From NCBI GenBank assembly GCA_002701385.1, contig NZVD01000085.1, positions 29,150-77,556 on the forward strand: a stretch of 48,407 nucleotides of DNA. The letters run 5' to 3'. The stretch comes from Rhodopirellula sp. Its GTDB lineage: Bacteria; Planctomycetota; Planctomycetia; Pirellulales; Pirellulaceae. How positions within the stretch are numbered: the first letter of the stretch is position 1; every line of letters starts with the position of its first letter. Both the position numbers and the translations under genes were made by a program. The notes below the pieces were generated by a model, which saw nothing but the letters and a program-made list of their open reading frames with translations, made no database searches and was not told the DNA's origin. Shown piece after piece: positions 25,111 to 34,447 of the stretch.

Positions 25111-26943
25111 CTAAACCGAAAATGGCCAAACCAATGGAATGATGATCAACGCACTGACTCCCATTAACAACGCTAATGGAATGCCGCACTTGAGATAGTC
25201 TCGGCTGCGATAGCCTCCAGGGCCCATTACCATCAGATTGGTCTGATAACCAATGGGAGTGATAAAGGATAGTGATGCTGCTAGGGTAATCGCGATAATC
25301 AATGGTCGAGCGCTGATGTCTGCCGCTTCCGCCATTTCGATTGCCAGTGGAAGTAACATCGCCGCAACGGCGTTGTTGGAAATTGTTTCTGTTAAGCCAA
25401 CCGTGATCAGGTAAATCGCGATGAGTAGCCAAATCGGATTTGTGCCTCCGGTGGATACGAGAGAGTGAGCCAGAGCCTCCGCTGCTCCACTGGCGGATAG
25501 AGCCTTTCCGAGTCCCAGAGCTGCCGCGATTGTCAGCAAGACCTGTAGGTTGATGGAATTCCTTGCGTCACTCGGTTTAAGGCACCGAGTTAGGACCATT
25601 AGTACGGCAATGCCAAGCGATGCGACTGCCGGGGAATTGAGCCCCAGCGGACTGTCGGTGGACTGAAAGAGGGAGCCAAGGATGAGCCAAGCCAGCAAGC
25701 AAATCAATAAGAACAGGGCCGTTCGGGCTTTTTGGTGATGACGCGTCTCGAGACCTTCTACGCTTGAGACCAAATAAAAATCCTTGCTGTTCCGGTAAGT
25801 ACTGACAAAATCATTGCCTGTTTGCAAAAGTAAAGTGTCCCCTGCCTGTAACGTAATGTCACCTACTTTCCCCTGTAATCGCTCACCTTCTCGATGTACA
25901 GCAACGATGGCTGCGTTGTAACGTTGTCGAAAACTTGCTTCTCGAATTGTAGTTTGCAGTAATGGGAATTTTCGTGATAAGACGACTTCCACTAAATGCC
26001 GCTCCGGATGGTGATGGAATTCAGATTCGACTGCCGGAACCAGTCCCGGTATCTGTTCTAATTCGACGATGGTATCCACGGCTCCTGTGAAAACCAGAAT
26101 GTCATTTTCCGCGAGGATGGTATTGGGAGTGACCGGTGTGATCACATGTCCCGCTCGATCGATTTCAATAAGGAAGAGACCGTCGAGGTGACGAAGGCCC
26201 GCTTGCTCCACCGTTTGTCCTACTAACAAACTGCCCAGTTCAACGGACATTTCAACCAGATATTCACGGCGTTGCTCATCTAGCTGTTTAATGATGCCTG
26301 AGCGAAACGGTAGAAGTTTGGGACCAAGTGTCAGAAGGAATGTGGAGCCAATCAGAGCACAGGGGACGCCGATCGCGGCAAGTTCAAATAAGCTCAGCGG
26401 ATTTGTCCCCGCGGTCACTAGCCCTTCCTGAGCCCGTTGTTGTAGTTCTCCATTGACGACCAGTGTCGTGCTTGTGCCAATCAGTGTGCAGACGCCCCCA
26501 AGAATTGCTAGATAACTGACCGGAAGTAACAGGCGGGACGGAGAAATATTACGTCGTCGGCACCAGGAGACAACTACGGGCATCAGCATGGCGACCACAG
26601 CCGTGTTGAGCAGAAATGCACTGGCTGCAGTGGTTACCGTGGTTAGGCGGACCAGTGCCTGTTTCTCCGTTGTGGCACTTCCGAGTAATTTGTGGCCGAG
26701 CCAATCCAGTACTCCTGATGTTCTTAGTCCTGCAGTGATGGCCAATAGACCCGCAATCGTGAGTACAGCGGGATTAGAAAACCCGGAGAATGCTTCTTCA
26801 GCAGGTAGGATGCCAGCAGCGGTTACCAGTAGCAGAGCTCCTAAAAAAAGTATATCGGTGGACGCCCGTCGTTGTAATTGAAGCGTAATAAAGATGGCTG
26901 CGGTGACACCGAGTGTGAAATAGGCTTGCCAGGATAGGTCCAT
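25111..26943 (-). CDS. SLC13/DASS-family permease with central TrkA-C domains
   Basis: 610 residues. Hydrophobic N-terminal (~1-195) and C-terminal (~410-610) halves flank a soluble region with two TrkA-C-like (RCK_C) domains (~205-290 and ~300-385, e.g. FLIEIDRAGHVITPVTPNTILAENDILVFTG). The SLC13 signature is visible around NTAVVAMLMPVV and again at SNNAVAAMLLPLAIEMA. Proteins of this architecture are Na+-coupled transporters for sulfate or dicarboxylates, and the RCK_C domains suggest nucleotide or ion gating. The substrate is not readable. ATG at 26943. Confidence 0.88.
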   Translation of the reverse strand: MDLSWQAYFTLGVTAAIFITLQLQRRASTDILFLGALLLVTAAGILPAEEAFSGFSNPAVLTIAGLLAITAGLRTSGVLDWLGHKLLGSATTEKQALVRLTTVTTAASAFLLNTAVVAMLMPVVVSWCRRRNISPSRLLLPVSYLAILGGVCTLIGTSTTLVVNGELQQRAQEGLVTAGTNPLSLFELAAIGVPCALIGSTFLLTLGPKLLPFRSGIIKQLDEQRREYLVEMSVELGSLLVGQTVEQAGLRHLDGLFLIEIDRAGHVITPVTPNTILAENDILVFTGAVDTIVELEQIPGLVPAVESEFHHHPERHLVEVVLSRKFPLLQTTIREASFRQRYNAAIVAVHREGERLQGKVGDITLQAGDTLLLQTGNDFVSTYRNSKDFYLVSSVEGLETRHHQKARTALFLLICLLAWLILGSLFQSTDSPLGLNSPAVASLGIAVLMVLTRCLKPSDARNSINLQVLLTIAAALGLGKALSASGAAEALAHSLVSTGGTNPIWLLIAIYLITVGLTETISNNAVAAMLLPLAIEMAEAADISARPLIIAITLAASLSFITPIGYQTNLMVMGPGGYRSRDYLKCGIPLALLMGVSALIIIPLVWPFSV

Positions 26944-27513
26944 GATTGGTTGATCGGTAGAACTAAGTGTCTAAAGAGAAAGTGAATTGGTGGTTTAGTA
27001 TCGCTGATCGTTGGTTTTAACGTGATTTACCTTTGGCCAGCCGATGCTATCTGTAAATCGGTGTTTTGATGGTTTCATAATGCCCTCGATTTGGAATAAT
27101 GTCAACTAAGTTCATCGAAATAGTAAACAATAAAAGGGTGTTTTGGACGTTGTTGGGACTAACAATGGATTGAATGGGGGTGATTGGTCGAACTTGTAGT
27201 TAGTGCAATCGTCATAACCGGAACATTCGGTAGATAAATTCGGTTTTCGTCGAGGAAATGCACGAGTCCGCTATACCGACACAATAGGAATATTCGAACC
27301 TAAGACTAAGACGTGCTATTTGTGTGTCTCACAGGATCAGGATGATCCTGGGCTGTAATTAGTAAGACTTACCTGATTTCTCTAAATTGAAATATTTGTT
27401 GGTCAGAGACTATTCAGCTGAATAAAATAATGTGGTTGCTCGAGAAGCCCTAAGTTTTCAAGAGCAACAGAACAGAGAAGTAAATTCAAATCTTGCGTTG
27501 GAGTTTTTTGGCC
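26944..27513. other. 570-nt divergent intergenic region
   Basis: No ORF with a credible start lies here. The only clear structure is the palindrome at 27332-27350. The region is AT-rich and must hold the promoters of the SLC13 gene (minus) and the VWA gene (plus). Confidence 0.6.
27332..27350. promoter_or_regulatory. 8-bp perfect inverted repeat upstream of the VWA gene
   Basis: CAGGATCA (27332-27339), GGA, then TGATCCTG (27343-27350). No U-tract follows, so an operator or a leader hairpin is likelier than a terminator. It is 164 nt before the ATG at 27514. Confidence 0.4.
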
Positions 27514-30500
27514 ATGTCCAAACGCATTGCGCTAACTACCCTGATTTTCACCCTGGCAACATTCGCTCTGTCACCGTTGACACATGCGGCCGATTCTGAA
27601 GGTGTTTTGCACACCTATAAGAAGGTAACTGGGGAAACTTATTTTGCTTTATCGTTGAAGGCAGACCAGCAGCTTCCACAAGCTGGTGCTCACGATATTC
27701 TTGTGTTATTCGATACATCTGCAAGTCAGATTGGTGAATACCGAAAGGATGCGATGTCGTGTCTGGATTCCATGCTGGCAAATCTGGATGGAACCCATCG
27801 AGTGAAGCTAATGGCAGTGGATCTCTATGCAGTACCGATGTCGCGTGATTTTGTCGCAGCTGATAGTGAAGAAATGAAGGCTGCGATCGCGAAACTAAAT
27901 CGTCGAGCAGCATTGGGTTCCACCGATATGGTTGAGTTGCTGAAGGCCACAGCAAAACAATTCAACGTGGAAAGCAAGAATCAGAAGAGTGTCGTCTACA
28001 TCGGTGACGGCATGAGTAAAGCGAATTTACTTCAAATCAATGACTACAAAGAGCTCGTTAGCGAATTGGTATCCAAACAACTTTCGTTCTCTTCCTTTGC
28101 TATTGGTCCCCAACGAAACATTGAATTATTAGCAGCACTCGGTAATAGTACCGGTGGTGTTATTCGAGTGGATAACGAAGATCAACAAACCAGTGTCAAA
28201 AGTGGATTTGATTTGGCTGGTGCTGTTGTCGCTCCTGTACTCTGGCCGACCGAAATCACTTCGTCGGAAGGAGTTAAGTCGGTTTACACAAGTGAAACGA
28301 CACCTCCAGTCCGAATGGATCGTGACACGATTCTCGTAGGAGAATTAGAAAAAGCAGGTGCAATCGAAGTTAGTATTTCAGGTACAGTTGCAGGGCAAAA
28401 AGTTGAGCTTTCCTGGGATGTAGCTCAAAGTGGTTCCAACGAAGACTATAACTTCCTTCCAACTTTGGTCGATAATGCAGCTCCTCATCAGGGGGTTGGT
28501 TTGCCAACACTGGGAACAGAAGGGTTGATCGAGGTCCGTCGCAGTGTTCAGAACAATGTAGGTGAGTTGAATACAGTTGGCCTGCACGCATTGAGGACCG
28601 GTGATGTGAAAGGGGCAATCGAAGTGGCAGATGAAGTCCTTCGTAAAGATCCCACCAATACAGAAGCCAAGGCGATCAAAGGTGCTGCTGAACGTGGCCC
28701 CGTCACAACAGAAATTGCCTTAGTACAGGATGCCCAGCCCGCACCAGCTGCTCCAGCTCCGGCAAATCCAGGGGCCTTGGTTCTAGATGGCTCGGACGAT
28801 ATTGATACCAGCCTCGAAGATCCATCAAGCTTCCTTGATAACGTTGAAAACGAACGAAAAGTCCTGGCAGGTAAATTACAGGCGGTCGTTGAAAACGGCC
28901 TCGAACAAGCTCGGGATCTCATGGGACGTTCACCCGAAAAAGCGATTCAGGAACTGAAGCTGCTTTTGGAACAGGTCGACAGTGCTACCGATGTTGCTGG
29001 TGACATCCGTCAGCAATTGCGTAAGCAAATCGAAGACGCTATCCGGGAAACCGGTGCTCGTCAGGTCGATGTCGATGAACAGAAAATGCTCGCACAGAGC
29101 CGCGAAGCCAATGCACAGCGTCTTAAGAATCTGGCGGATGAAACGGCTCGAAAACAGGAATTGATCACCAGTCTGATGGAAAAATTCAATGTCCTGATGG
29201 ATGAAGCGGCTTTGGAAGATGACCGTAAGCGAGTCGATGAAGGTGAGAAGTACCTGACAGCTGACGCAGAAATCGCGATGCCGATTCGAGTTTTATTACC
29301 GTACGACGGAACGCCAACGACGGCCGTTTGGAAAGCTCGAATCCTTCGCCAATACAAAGGTTTGGAGAAATTCCGGGACCTGCGACACAAAAACTTTGCC
29401 GACGTCATGTATGAAAACGACGAGGCATTGATTCCGTTCCCCGGTGGCGATTCGCCGATTCGTTATCCAGAAGCAGAATTCTGGCATCGAATTACTGTCG
29501 AACGACGAAAGTATGTTACCGATCAGGGGAATAATCCTGCGGAACAGAAAATCGTCGATGCGTTGGACGAAGAAACTGTCATGCTGTTCTTCGATCAGCC
29601 ACTTGGTGAAGTTGTCGACAGCGTGAAGACTCGTCACAGCATTCCAATGATTATCGACGAAAAAGCATTAGCCGACGCCGGGTTGGATTCGCAAATGGCT
29701 GTAAATCAGGATCTTCGAGGTATTACCCTTCGAAGTGGGCTGAAGCTAATGCTTAATAGCCTCGGATTAACCTATGTGATTAACGATGAAGTCTTGAAAA
29801 TCACAACACCCGAAGCTGCTGAAAATGAACTGATCATCCGTACCTATGAAGTCGGTGACTTGGTTATGCCAATTATGTCCGGCATGGGCATGGGCGGCAT
29901 GGGCATGGGCATGGGCGGCGGCATGGGCATGGGCGGTGGCGGCATGGGCATGGGCGGCGGCATGGGCATGGGCGGCGGCGGCATGGGCATGGGCGGCGGC
30001 ATGGGTATGGGAGGCGGTGGATTCCAGCACGTTGATGACGAACTCATCCTGGGTGCTAAACCTGTTACTCTCAAAACTACTCAAGAAGAAACTGCTCCCG
30101 AAGCTAAGCCTGTCGCTGAAGACCAAGTCGAAGTTCCGGAAGCAATTAAGAAACAGCTCACTAAAGTGACCGTGGAGCCACGAGCCGGCGAATCCGTCGA
30201 TGCAGCCTGGGATCGCTACTTCGCAGAACAAGCAAGCCTCGAAGGGGAAGCAAAAGTTGCTCATGATAGTCAGGTCCGTTATACCGTGCAGCTTCATATG
30301 ATGCAGGCCAGCCGGTTGCATCAATCCGATAACAGTCAAAAAGCCAAAGCCCTGGTGGATGAATCGATTTCAATCATGATGGCTGCGATTCGAAATGAAC
30401 AGTCGCAATTCTGGATGTACGAAGGACTAGGGCTGGCCATGCAGGCTAATCACGCTCCCATCGAAGAAGTGGAGCGAGCTTTGATGTCGGCGGTGGATTA

Positions 30501-31629
30501 CAGTAACGATGAGGAGTCGTTGCTTGCAGCTGGAATCTATATGTCGGAAGTGGGACTCCATAAGCGTGCATTGCAGGTGTTACAAGATGTTTCTGAAGTG
30601 AATCCCTATCGGCCTGAGCCCTATGTGCGAGGACTCGCTCTGGCAAAACGATTGGGTGATTTGGAAGCGATCAAATGGGCCTCGGTTGGTGTTCTGAGTC
30701 AAGCTTGGACGAATGAGCAACGTCATGTTGAATTCGATGCACAACGCACAGCCGAAGCTGTCATGTTGCAGCTTAAACAAGCTGGACTGATGGAACAGGC
30801 TAAGTCGTTCGGTGAGAATCTTTCCAGTGCAACACATCGGGATTGTCGAGTCGTTGTACGCTGGACGGGGAATGCAGATATTGATTTGTTTATGCAGGAG
30901 CCAACAGGCACAGTCTGCTCACTTCAAAACGAGCGCACCACGGCTGGCGGAGTGTTACTTGGGGATCAATTCTCAGTTGCAGGCCAACAGCCAGTTAATG
31001 GTTACAGTGAATCCTACGTTTGCCCCAAGGCATTCAAGGGAGAATATCGGCTACTCATTCGTCGGGTTTGGGGAAATGTTACCGCTGGTAAAGTGACAGT
31101 AGATATCTATACGGATAACAAGGAAAATCCACATATCCATGAGCAGTTGGAGTTGGATGAAACCGGGGCCGTTGTGATCTTCGACGTATTACACGGACGA
31201 CGAGTTGAACCCATCGGAGCTCATCAACTGGAGAATATGCGAGAGCATCAGGAAATGGTGGGGCAGGCTTTGTTAGCACAACAATTGCATAGTCTTTCAG
31301 ATTCAGATGCGGCTCGGAATTTTGCCATCTCACGAAAGTTGGCAGCCCGAGATGGACGATTTTTCCTGCCAGGCCGAGGGGCCGTAGGGTATCGACCCGA
31401 TATTTCGATTCTACCTGAAGGTGCTAACTTCACCGCAATGGCTCCGATTGTATCGCCAGACCGACGCTATGTTCGTGTTACGGTTCCTCCAATACCAATT
31501 AAGACGGGGGTAGGAGATGTTCGAACATTTAACTTCGCCACCGGTCAGGCTCAGAATTTAGAGGACCGAAACGATCGGGGCAATAACCAGGGACAAAACG
31601 GCCAAGGTGGCGGCAATAACAACAACTAA
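27514..31629 (+). CDS. Large exported VWA / STN / DUF2135 mosaic protein with Met-Gly repeat
   Basis: 1371 residues from the ATG at 27514 (TTGGAG ten bases upstream); an earlier TTG at 27493 is rejected. A Sec signal (RIALTTLIFTLATFALSPLTHA) is followed by a VWA domain (~58-215) with MIDAS-like DTSAS and GSTDM. A coiled-coil-rich region spans ~450-600. A secretin/TonB N-terminal (STN)-like domain lies at ~680-785 (FFDQPLGEVVDSVKTRHSIP, then LNSLGLTYVINDEVLKIT). A Met-Gly repeat (~789-835), TPR-like helices (~870-1090) and a DUF2135-like domain (~1108-1210, VVVRWTGNADIDLFMQEPTG) follow. The tail is Asn/Gly-rich. Planctomycete STN proteins of this kind are uncharacterised; the protein is presumably periplasmic or on the surface. 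Confidence 0.85.
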   Translation: MSKRIALTTLIFTLATFALSPLTHAADSEGVLHTYKKVTGETYFALSLKADQQLPQAGAHDILVLFDTSASQIGEYRKDAMSCLDSMLANLDGTHRVKLMAVDLYAVPMSRDFVAADSEEMKAAIAKLNRRAALGSTDMVELLKATAKQFNVESKNQKSVVYIGDGMSKANLLQINDYKELVSELVSKQLSFSSFAIGPQRNIELLAALGNSTGGVIRVDNEDQQTSVKSGFDLAGAVVAPVLWPTEITSSEGVKSVYTSETTPPVRMDRDTILVGELEKAGAIEVSISGTVAGQKVELSWDVAQSGSNEDYNFLPTLVDNAAPHQGVGLPTLGTEGLIEVRRSVQNNVGELNTVGLHALRTGDVKGAIEVADEVLRKDPTNTEAKAIKGAAERGPVTTEIALVQDAQPAPAAPAPANPGALVLDGSDDIDTSLEDPSSFLDNVENERKVLAGKLQAVVENGLEQARDLMGRSPEKAIQELKLLLEQVDSATDVAGDIRQQLRKQIEDAIRETGARQVDVDEQKMLAQSREANAQRLKNLADETARKQELITSLMEKFNVLMDEAALEDDRKRVDEGEKYLTADAEIAMPIRVLLPYDGTPTTAVWKARILRQYKGLEKFRDLRHKNFADVMYENDEALIPFPGGDSPIRYPEAEFWHRITVERRKYVTDQGNNPAEQKIVDALDEETVMLFFDQPLGEVVDSVKTRHSIPMIIDEKALADAGLDSQMAVNQDLRGITLRSGLKLMLNSLGLTYVINDEVLKITTPEAAENELIIRTYEVGDLVMPIMSGMGMGGMGMGMGGGMGMGGGGMGMGGGMGMGGGGMGMGGGMGMGGGGFQHVDDELILGAKPVTLKTTQEETAPEAKPVAEDQVEVPEAIKKQLTKVTVEPRAGESVDAAWDRYFAEQASLEGEAKVAHDSQVRYTVQLHMMQASRLHQSDNSQKAKALVDESISIMMAAIRNEQSQFWMYEGLGLAMQANHAPIEEVERALMSAVDYSNDEESLLAAGIYMSEVGLHKRALQVLQDVSEVNPYRPEPYVRGLALAKRLGDLEAIKWASVGVLSQAWTNEQRHVEFDAQRTAEAVMLQLKQAGLMEQAKSFGENLSSATHRDCRVVVRWTGNADIDLFMQEPTGTVCSLQNERTTAGGVLLGDQFSVAGQQPVNGYSESYVCPKAFKGEYRLLIRRVWGNVTAGKVTVDIYTDNKENPHIHEQLELDETGAVVIFDVLHGRRVEPIGAHQLENMREHQEMVGQALLAQQLHSLSDSDAARNFAISRKLAARDGRFFLPGRGAVGYRPDISILPEGANFTAMAPIVSPDRRYVRVTVPPIPIKTGVGDVRTFNFATGQAQNLEDRNDRGNNQGQNGQGGGNNNN
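29878..30018 (+). repeat. Tandem Met-Gly coding repeat
   Basis: About 47 codons are almost only ATG and GGC/GGT, arranged as GMGMGG/GMGMGGG units (hexamer GGCATG alternating with GGCGGC). The DNA is a low-complexity repeat that keeps the frame. The mirrored frames give His-Ala or Pro-Met shadow ORFs, which are artefacts. Confidence 0.95.
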
Positions 31630-31661
31630 TCAGGTATTGTTCCCAACTTGTTGGAAATTTG

Positions 31662-31694
31662 AAAAAGGCCGGACTTTGATAGTCCGGCCTTTTT
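31662..31694. terminator. Bidirectional intrinsic terminator
   Basis: AAAAAGGCCGGACT (31662-31675), a five-base loop and AGTCCGGCCTTTTT (31681-31694) form a perfect 14-bp stem with A-tract and T-tract flanks. It serves both the VWA gene (plus) and tsaD (minus). Confidence 0.95.
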
Positions 31695-31727
31695 TAATTA
31701 TCTGTGACGTCAATACGCATAGGCTCT

Positions 31728-32759
31728 TCAGTTCTTCCCAATACGCATAAGGCCAGGGGAGATGTCTAATGTTAGATCCTCTACTAACCCGGCTTGAAGC
31801 CGCTCAATGGCTATCGCTCCCATTACTGCATTGTCAGTGCAAAGTTTGAACGGAGCGATATGCAGTACGACTCCCGCCTGCTCACATTCCGCTTGCAGGC
31901 GATCTCGCAAAACATGATTAGCCGCCACGCCACCGCCGACGCAAAGTGTGTTCATCCCGGAACGCTCAAGTGCTAGCATTGCTTTGCCAGCCAAACAATC
32001 GACTACAGCAGCCTGAAAACTTGCGGCTACATCAGCAATCTTTTGTTCGGGGATTTGCAAGGCGGAAAAATCGACCTGTCCCTGTCCCGCGATTTCGTAT
32101 CGAACTGCCGTTTTCAAACCACTAAAAGAAAAGTCCAGTGACTCCTTATCTCTCAGAAATGGGCGTGGGAATGAATAGGCTTTATCATCTCCCTCAACAG
32201 CGGCTTTGGATATCGATGGACCGCCCGGATAGGGAAGTCCCAGCATCGTGGCAACTTTATCAAATGCTTCCCCCGCAGCGTCATCAATCGTGCCTCCGAG
32301 TGGGGTGAAGTCCAATGCAGTATTGCACTTATAGAGATTTGAGTGGCCACCGCTGACGATTAAACCAACGCAGGGAAATACATTCTTTTCGGCCGCTAGA
32401 CGACAGGCAAAGATGTGGGCTTGCAGATGATTTACTGCGACGAGTGGAATATCATGAGCCAGGCAAAGTGCTTTGGCTGCGACCACGCCAACCAGGAGAG
32501 AACCTGCTAGTCCCGGTTCGTTAGCCACGGCCACGGCATCGAGATCTGTCAGACCAATGGAGGCACGCTCTAAAGTTTCATTAATGACCGGTAGAATTCG
32601 CTCCACGTGCGCACGGGCCGCGATCTCTGGCACCACTCCGTTAAATTTTTGGTGCAGTTGTTCCTGAGAGGCAACTACGCTACTGAGGATTTCAAATTCA
32701 TCGGTAATTACTGCGGCAGCGGTTTCATCACAGGTGGATTCGATGGTGAGTATTTTCAT
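31728..32759 (-). CDS. tsaD: tRNA N6-adenosine threonylcarbamoyltransferase
   Basis: 343 residues, the standard length. ASKHA-fold motifs are MKILTIESTCDETAAAV at the start, the metal-binding HLQAH in VAVNHLQAHIFA, SGGHSNLY and the C-terminal GGVAANHVLRDRL. It transfers threonylcarbamoyl from TC-AMP to A37 of ANN-decoding tRNAs, together with TsaB and TsaE, which are not in the window. ATG at 32759 lies 8 nt after the S41 protease stop, so the two genes form a minus-strand operon. Confidence 0.96.
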   Translation of the reverse strand: MKILTIESTCDETAAAVITDEFEILSSVVASQEQLHQKFNGVVPEIAARAHVERILPVINETLERASIGLTDLDAVAVANEPGLAGSLLVGVVAAKALCLAHDIPLVAVNHLQAHIFACRLAAEKNVFPCVGLIVSGGHSNLYKCNTALDFTPLGGTIDDAAGEAFDKVATMLGLPYPGGPSISKAAVEGDDKAYSFPRPFLRDKESLDFSFSGLKTAVRYEIAGQGQVDFSALQIPEQKIADVAASFQAAVVDCLAGKAMLALERSGMNTLCVGGGVAANHVLRDRLQAECEQAGVVLHIAPFKLCTDNAVMGAIAIERLQAGLVEDLTLDISPGLMRIGKN

Positions 32760-32767
32760 TGGTGGAA

Positions 32768-34291
32768 TTATTCAGACGACTGGCGTTTCTTGGGGCGTTT
32801 AAAGGGTCTGCGATTATCCTGTCCCGAATTCGTCTCAGATTTGTTAGACAGATTCTCTTCCGAGTTTTCTGGGATCTCTGGGATTTCAAGCTCCGGTAAC
32901 TGCAATTCACTATAGAGATAGTTCTGAGCTTTCATAAGTTGGGTATCGACTAGTTTTAAGTATTCTTTACCCTCTCTTGGGTCATGAGTGGCACCGTTTA
33001 GCACGATGTCTGAATCCTGTCGAGCTTCCCTAAGTAGACGAGTTTGTTCATCACTGAAGATCACTTCGAACCCTTCATTAGGAGAGACTCCCCATTCGTC
33101 CGTACCTTCGGCTGATGGCTTGTCGATGTTCTTTCCACTGGGACGGAAATATCCAGCGGTCGTTAGTTTAAGGACGCTCTTTCCGTTTTCCAGCTCAATG
33201 ATGTTTTGGACGCTTCCTTTTCCATAGGATCGTTGCCCAACAATGACCGCTCGGTCGTGATCCTGAAGGCAGGCCGAAAGAATTTCACTAGCACTCGCAC
33301 TAAACTGATTAATCAGAATGGCCATCGGGAATTCGTCAAACGTCCCAACGCTCTTCGCGTCCCAGATTCGCTTAGGCGTACTTCGTCCCTCCGTACTAAC
33401 GATCCGTCCTTCTTTAATGAACAGATCAGAGATTTGGATGGCGGCCGAAAGGAGACCGCCTGGATTGTAGCGTAGGTCGATGATCAGGCCCTGCACATCC
33501 TGACTCTTGAGTAGCTTTACGGCATCCAGAATTTCGCTGGTTGTATGACGGCCAAAATTCGTAACCATCAAATATCCAATTTTGTTTTCTTCGTCGATGA
33601 AATAATTCCAGCTGTCGTCTTGATTTCGAGCGGCGCCTAATACGGAGCTCATACGGATTAGTTTTCGTTCCACTTCAACGACTTTGGACTGGTTCGAGGA
33701 GGGTGTACGAATTGCAAGTTTGACAGTCGTCCCAATCTTGCCTTTTAGAGCTTTGACAATATCAGCCGACGGTAATCCAGCGGTGGGAGTGCCATCGATG
33801 GATTGGATGACGTCTCCAGGGCGTAGCCCGGCGTTGTAGGCTGGACTGCCATACATCGGAGTAATGATCGTTGGTTTACCGCTCTGGTTGTTGAGGCGGA
33901 TACCGATTCCCCCGAATTCGTTTTCCACTCGGGACTTAAACCGGTCGACATTAGAGGGAGGGATGTAATTCGAATGCTTGTCGAGCTTTTCAAGCATGCC
34001 CTGAATGGCCCCGTCGACAAGCTCGCGACGGTTCACATCTTTGACATAATTTCGGTCGATCTGATCCAACGTGTCGACGAACAGTTTGATGAGCTCGTAG
34101 AGTTCCTCGTCCTTTTTATCGTCCGCGCTCGTCGCAGTTGTATCCGTACTATCGCCGTCCTCGAGAAGCGAGATGGAAGGCGTGTCGCTGTAGGAGGTTG
34201 TCGATTGAGCCTGACCCGTTAAGGGAAGGTTGCACAAAAATGCGATGACTAGTAGCGTGTGGCCGAGAGCTGAATGAGAGCGGTATGCCAT
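32768..34291 (-). CDS. S41-family C-terminal processing peptidase (CtpA type)
   Basis: About 507 residues from the ATG at 34291 (MAYRSHSALG), chosen because AAAGGA lies ten bases upstream and a signal peptide follows (LLVIAFLCNLPLTGQAQ). In-frame ATG at 34321 and GTG at 34459 are less likely. A PDZ domain (~115-200, IRLNNQSGKPTIITPMYGSPA, GDVIQSIDGT) precedes the S41 core with the Ser-Lys dyad in INQFSASASE and GQRSYGKGSVQ. The C-terminus is Ser/Lys/Arg-rich. It is an exported tail-specific protease. Overlap with the tsaD region suggests co-transcription. Confidence 0.92.
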   Translation of the reverse strand: MAYRSHSALGHTLLVIAFLCNLPLTGQAQSTTSYSDTPSISLLEDGDSTDTTATSADDKKDEELYELIKLFVDTLDQIDRNYVKDVNRRELVDGAIQGMLEKLDKHSNYIPPSNVDRFKSRVENEFGGIGIRLNNQSGKPTIITPMYGSPAYNAGLRPGDVIQSIDGTPTAGLPSADIVKALKGKIGTTVKLAIRTPSSNQSKVVEVERKLIRMSSVLGAARNQDDSWNYFIDEENKIGYLMVTNFGRHTTSEILDAVKLLKSQDVQGLIIDLRYNPGGLLSAAIQISDLFIKEGRIVSTEGRSTPKRIWDAKSVGTFDEFPMAILINQFSASASEILSACLQDHDRAVIVGQRSYGKGSVQNIIELENGKSVLKLTTAGYFRPSGKNIDKPSAEGTDEWGVSPNEGFEVIFSDEQTRLLREARQDSDIVLNGATHDPREGKEYLKLVDTQLMKAQNYLYSELQLPELEIPEIPENSEENLSNKSETNSGQDNRRPFKRPKKRQSSE

Positions 34292-34320
34292 GAGAGTCAG
34301 GTCCTTTTTTGATTGACGCA

Positions 34321-34343
34321 TTGCAACAACGGTTTTGTTGCAA
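34321..34343. promoter_or_regulatory. 9-bp perfect inverted repeat in the S41/lhgO divergent spacer
   Basis: TTGCAACAA (34321-34329), a five-base centre and TTGTTGCAA (34335-34343). It lies 30 nt upstream of the S41 ATG and ~105 nt before lhgO, so it may be an operator shared by both genes or an S41 leader hairpin. Confidence 0.45.
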
Positions 34344-34447
34344 GAGGGTACAATGATTAGTTGACCCTGACGGAAATTATAGAGAAACGCCCTGACGCGA
34401 ACAATATTCAACCCGTTGTCCTGGGTGAGAGGATTGAAAACAGATCG

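Noticed and set aside
29767-30339. Minus-strand frame rich in His and Ala across the Met-Gly repeat
   Set aside because: It mirrors the low-complexity DNA of the real plus-strand gene and has no independent support.
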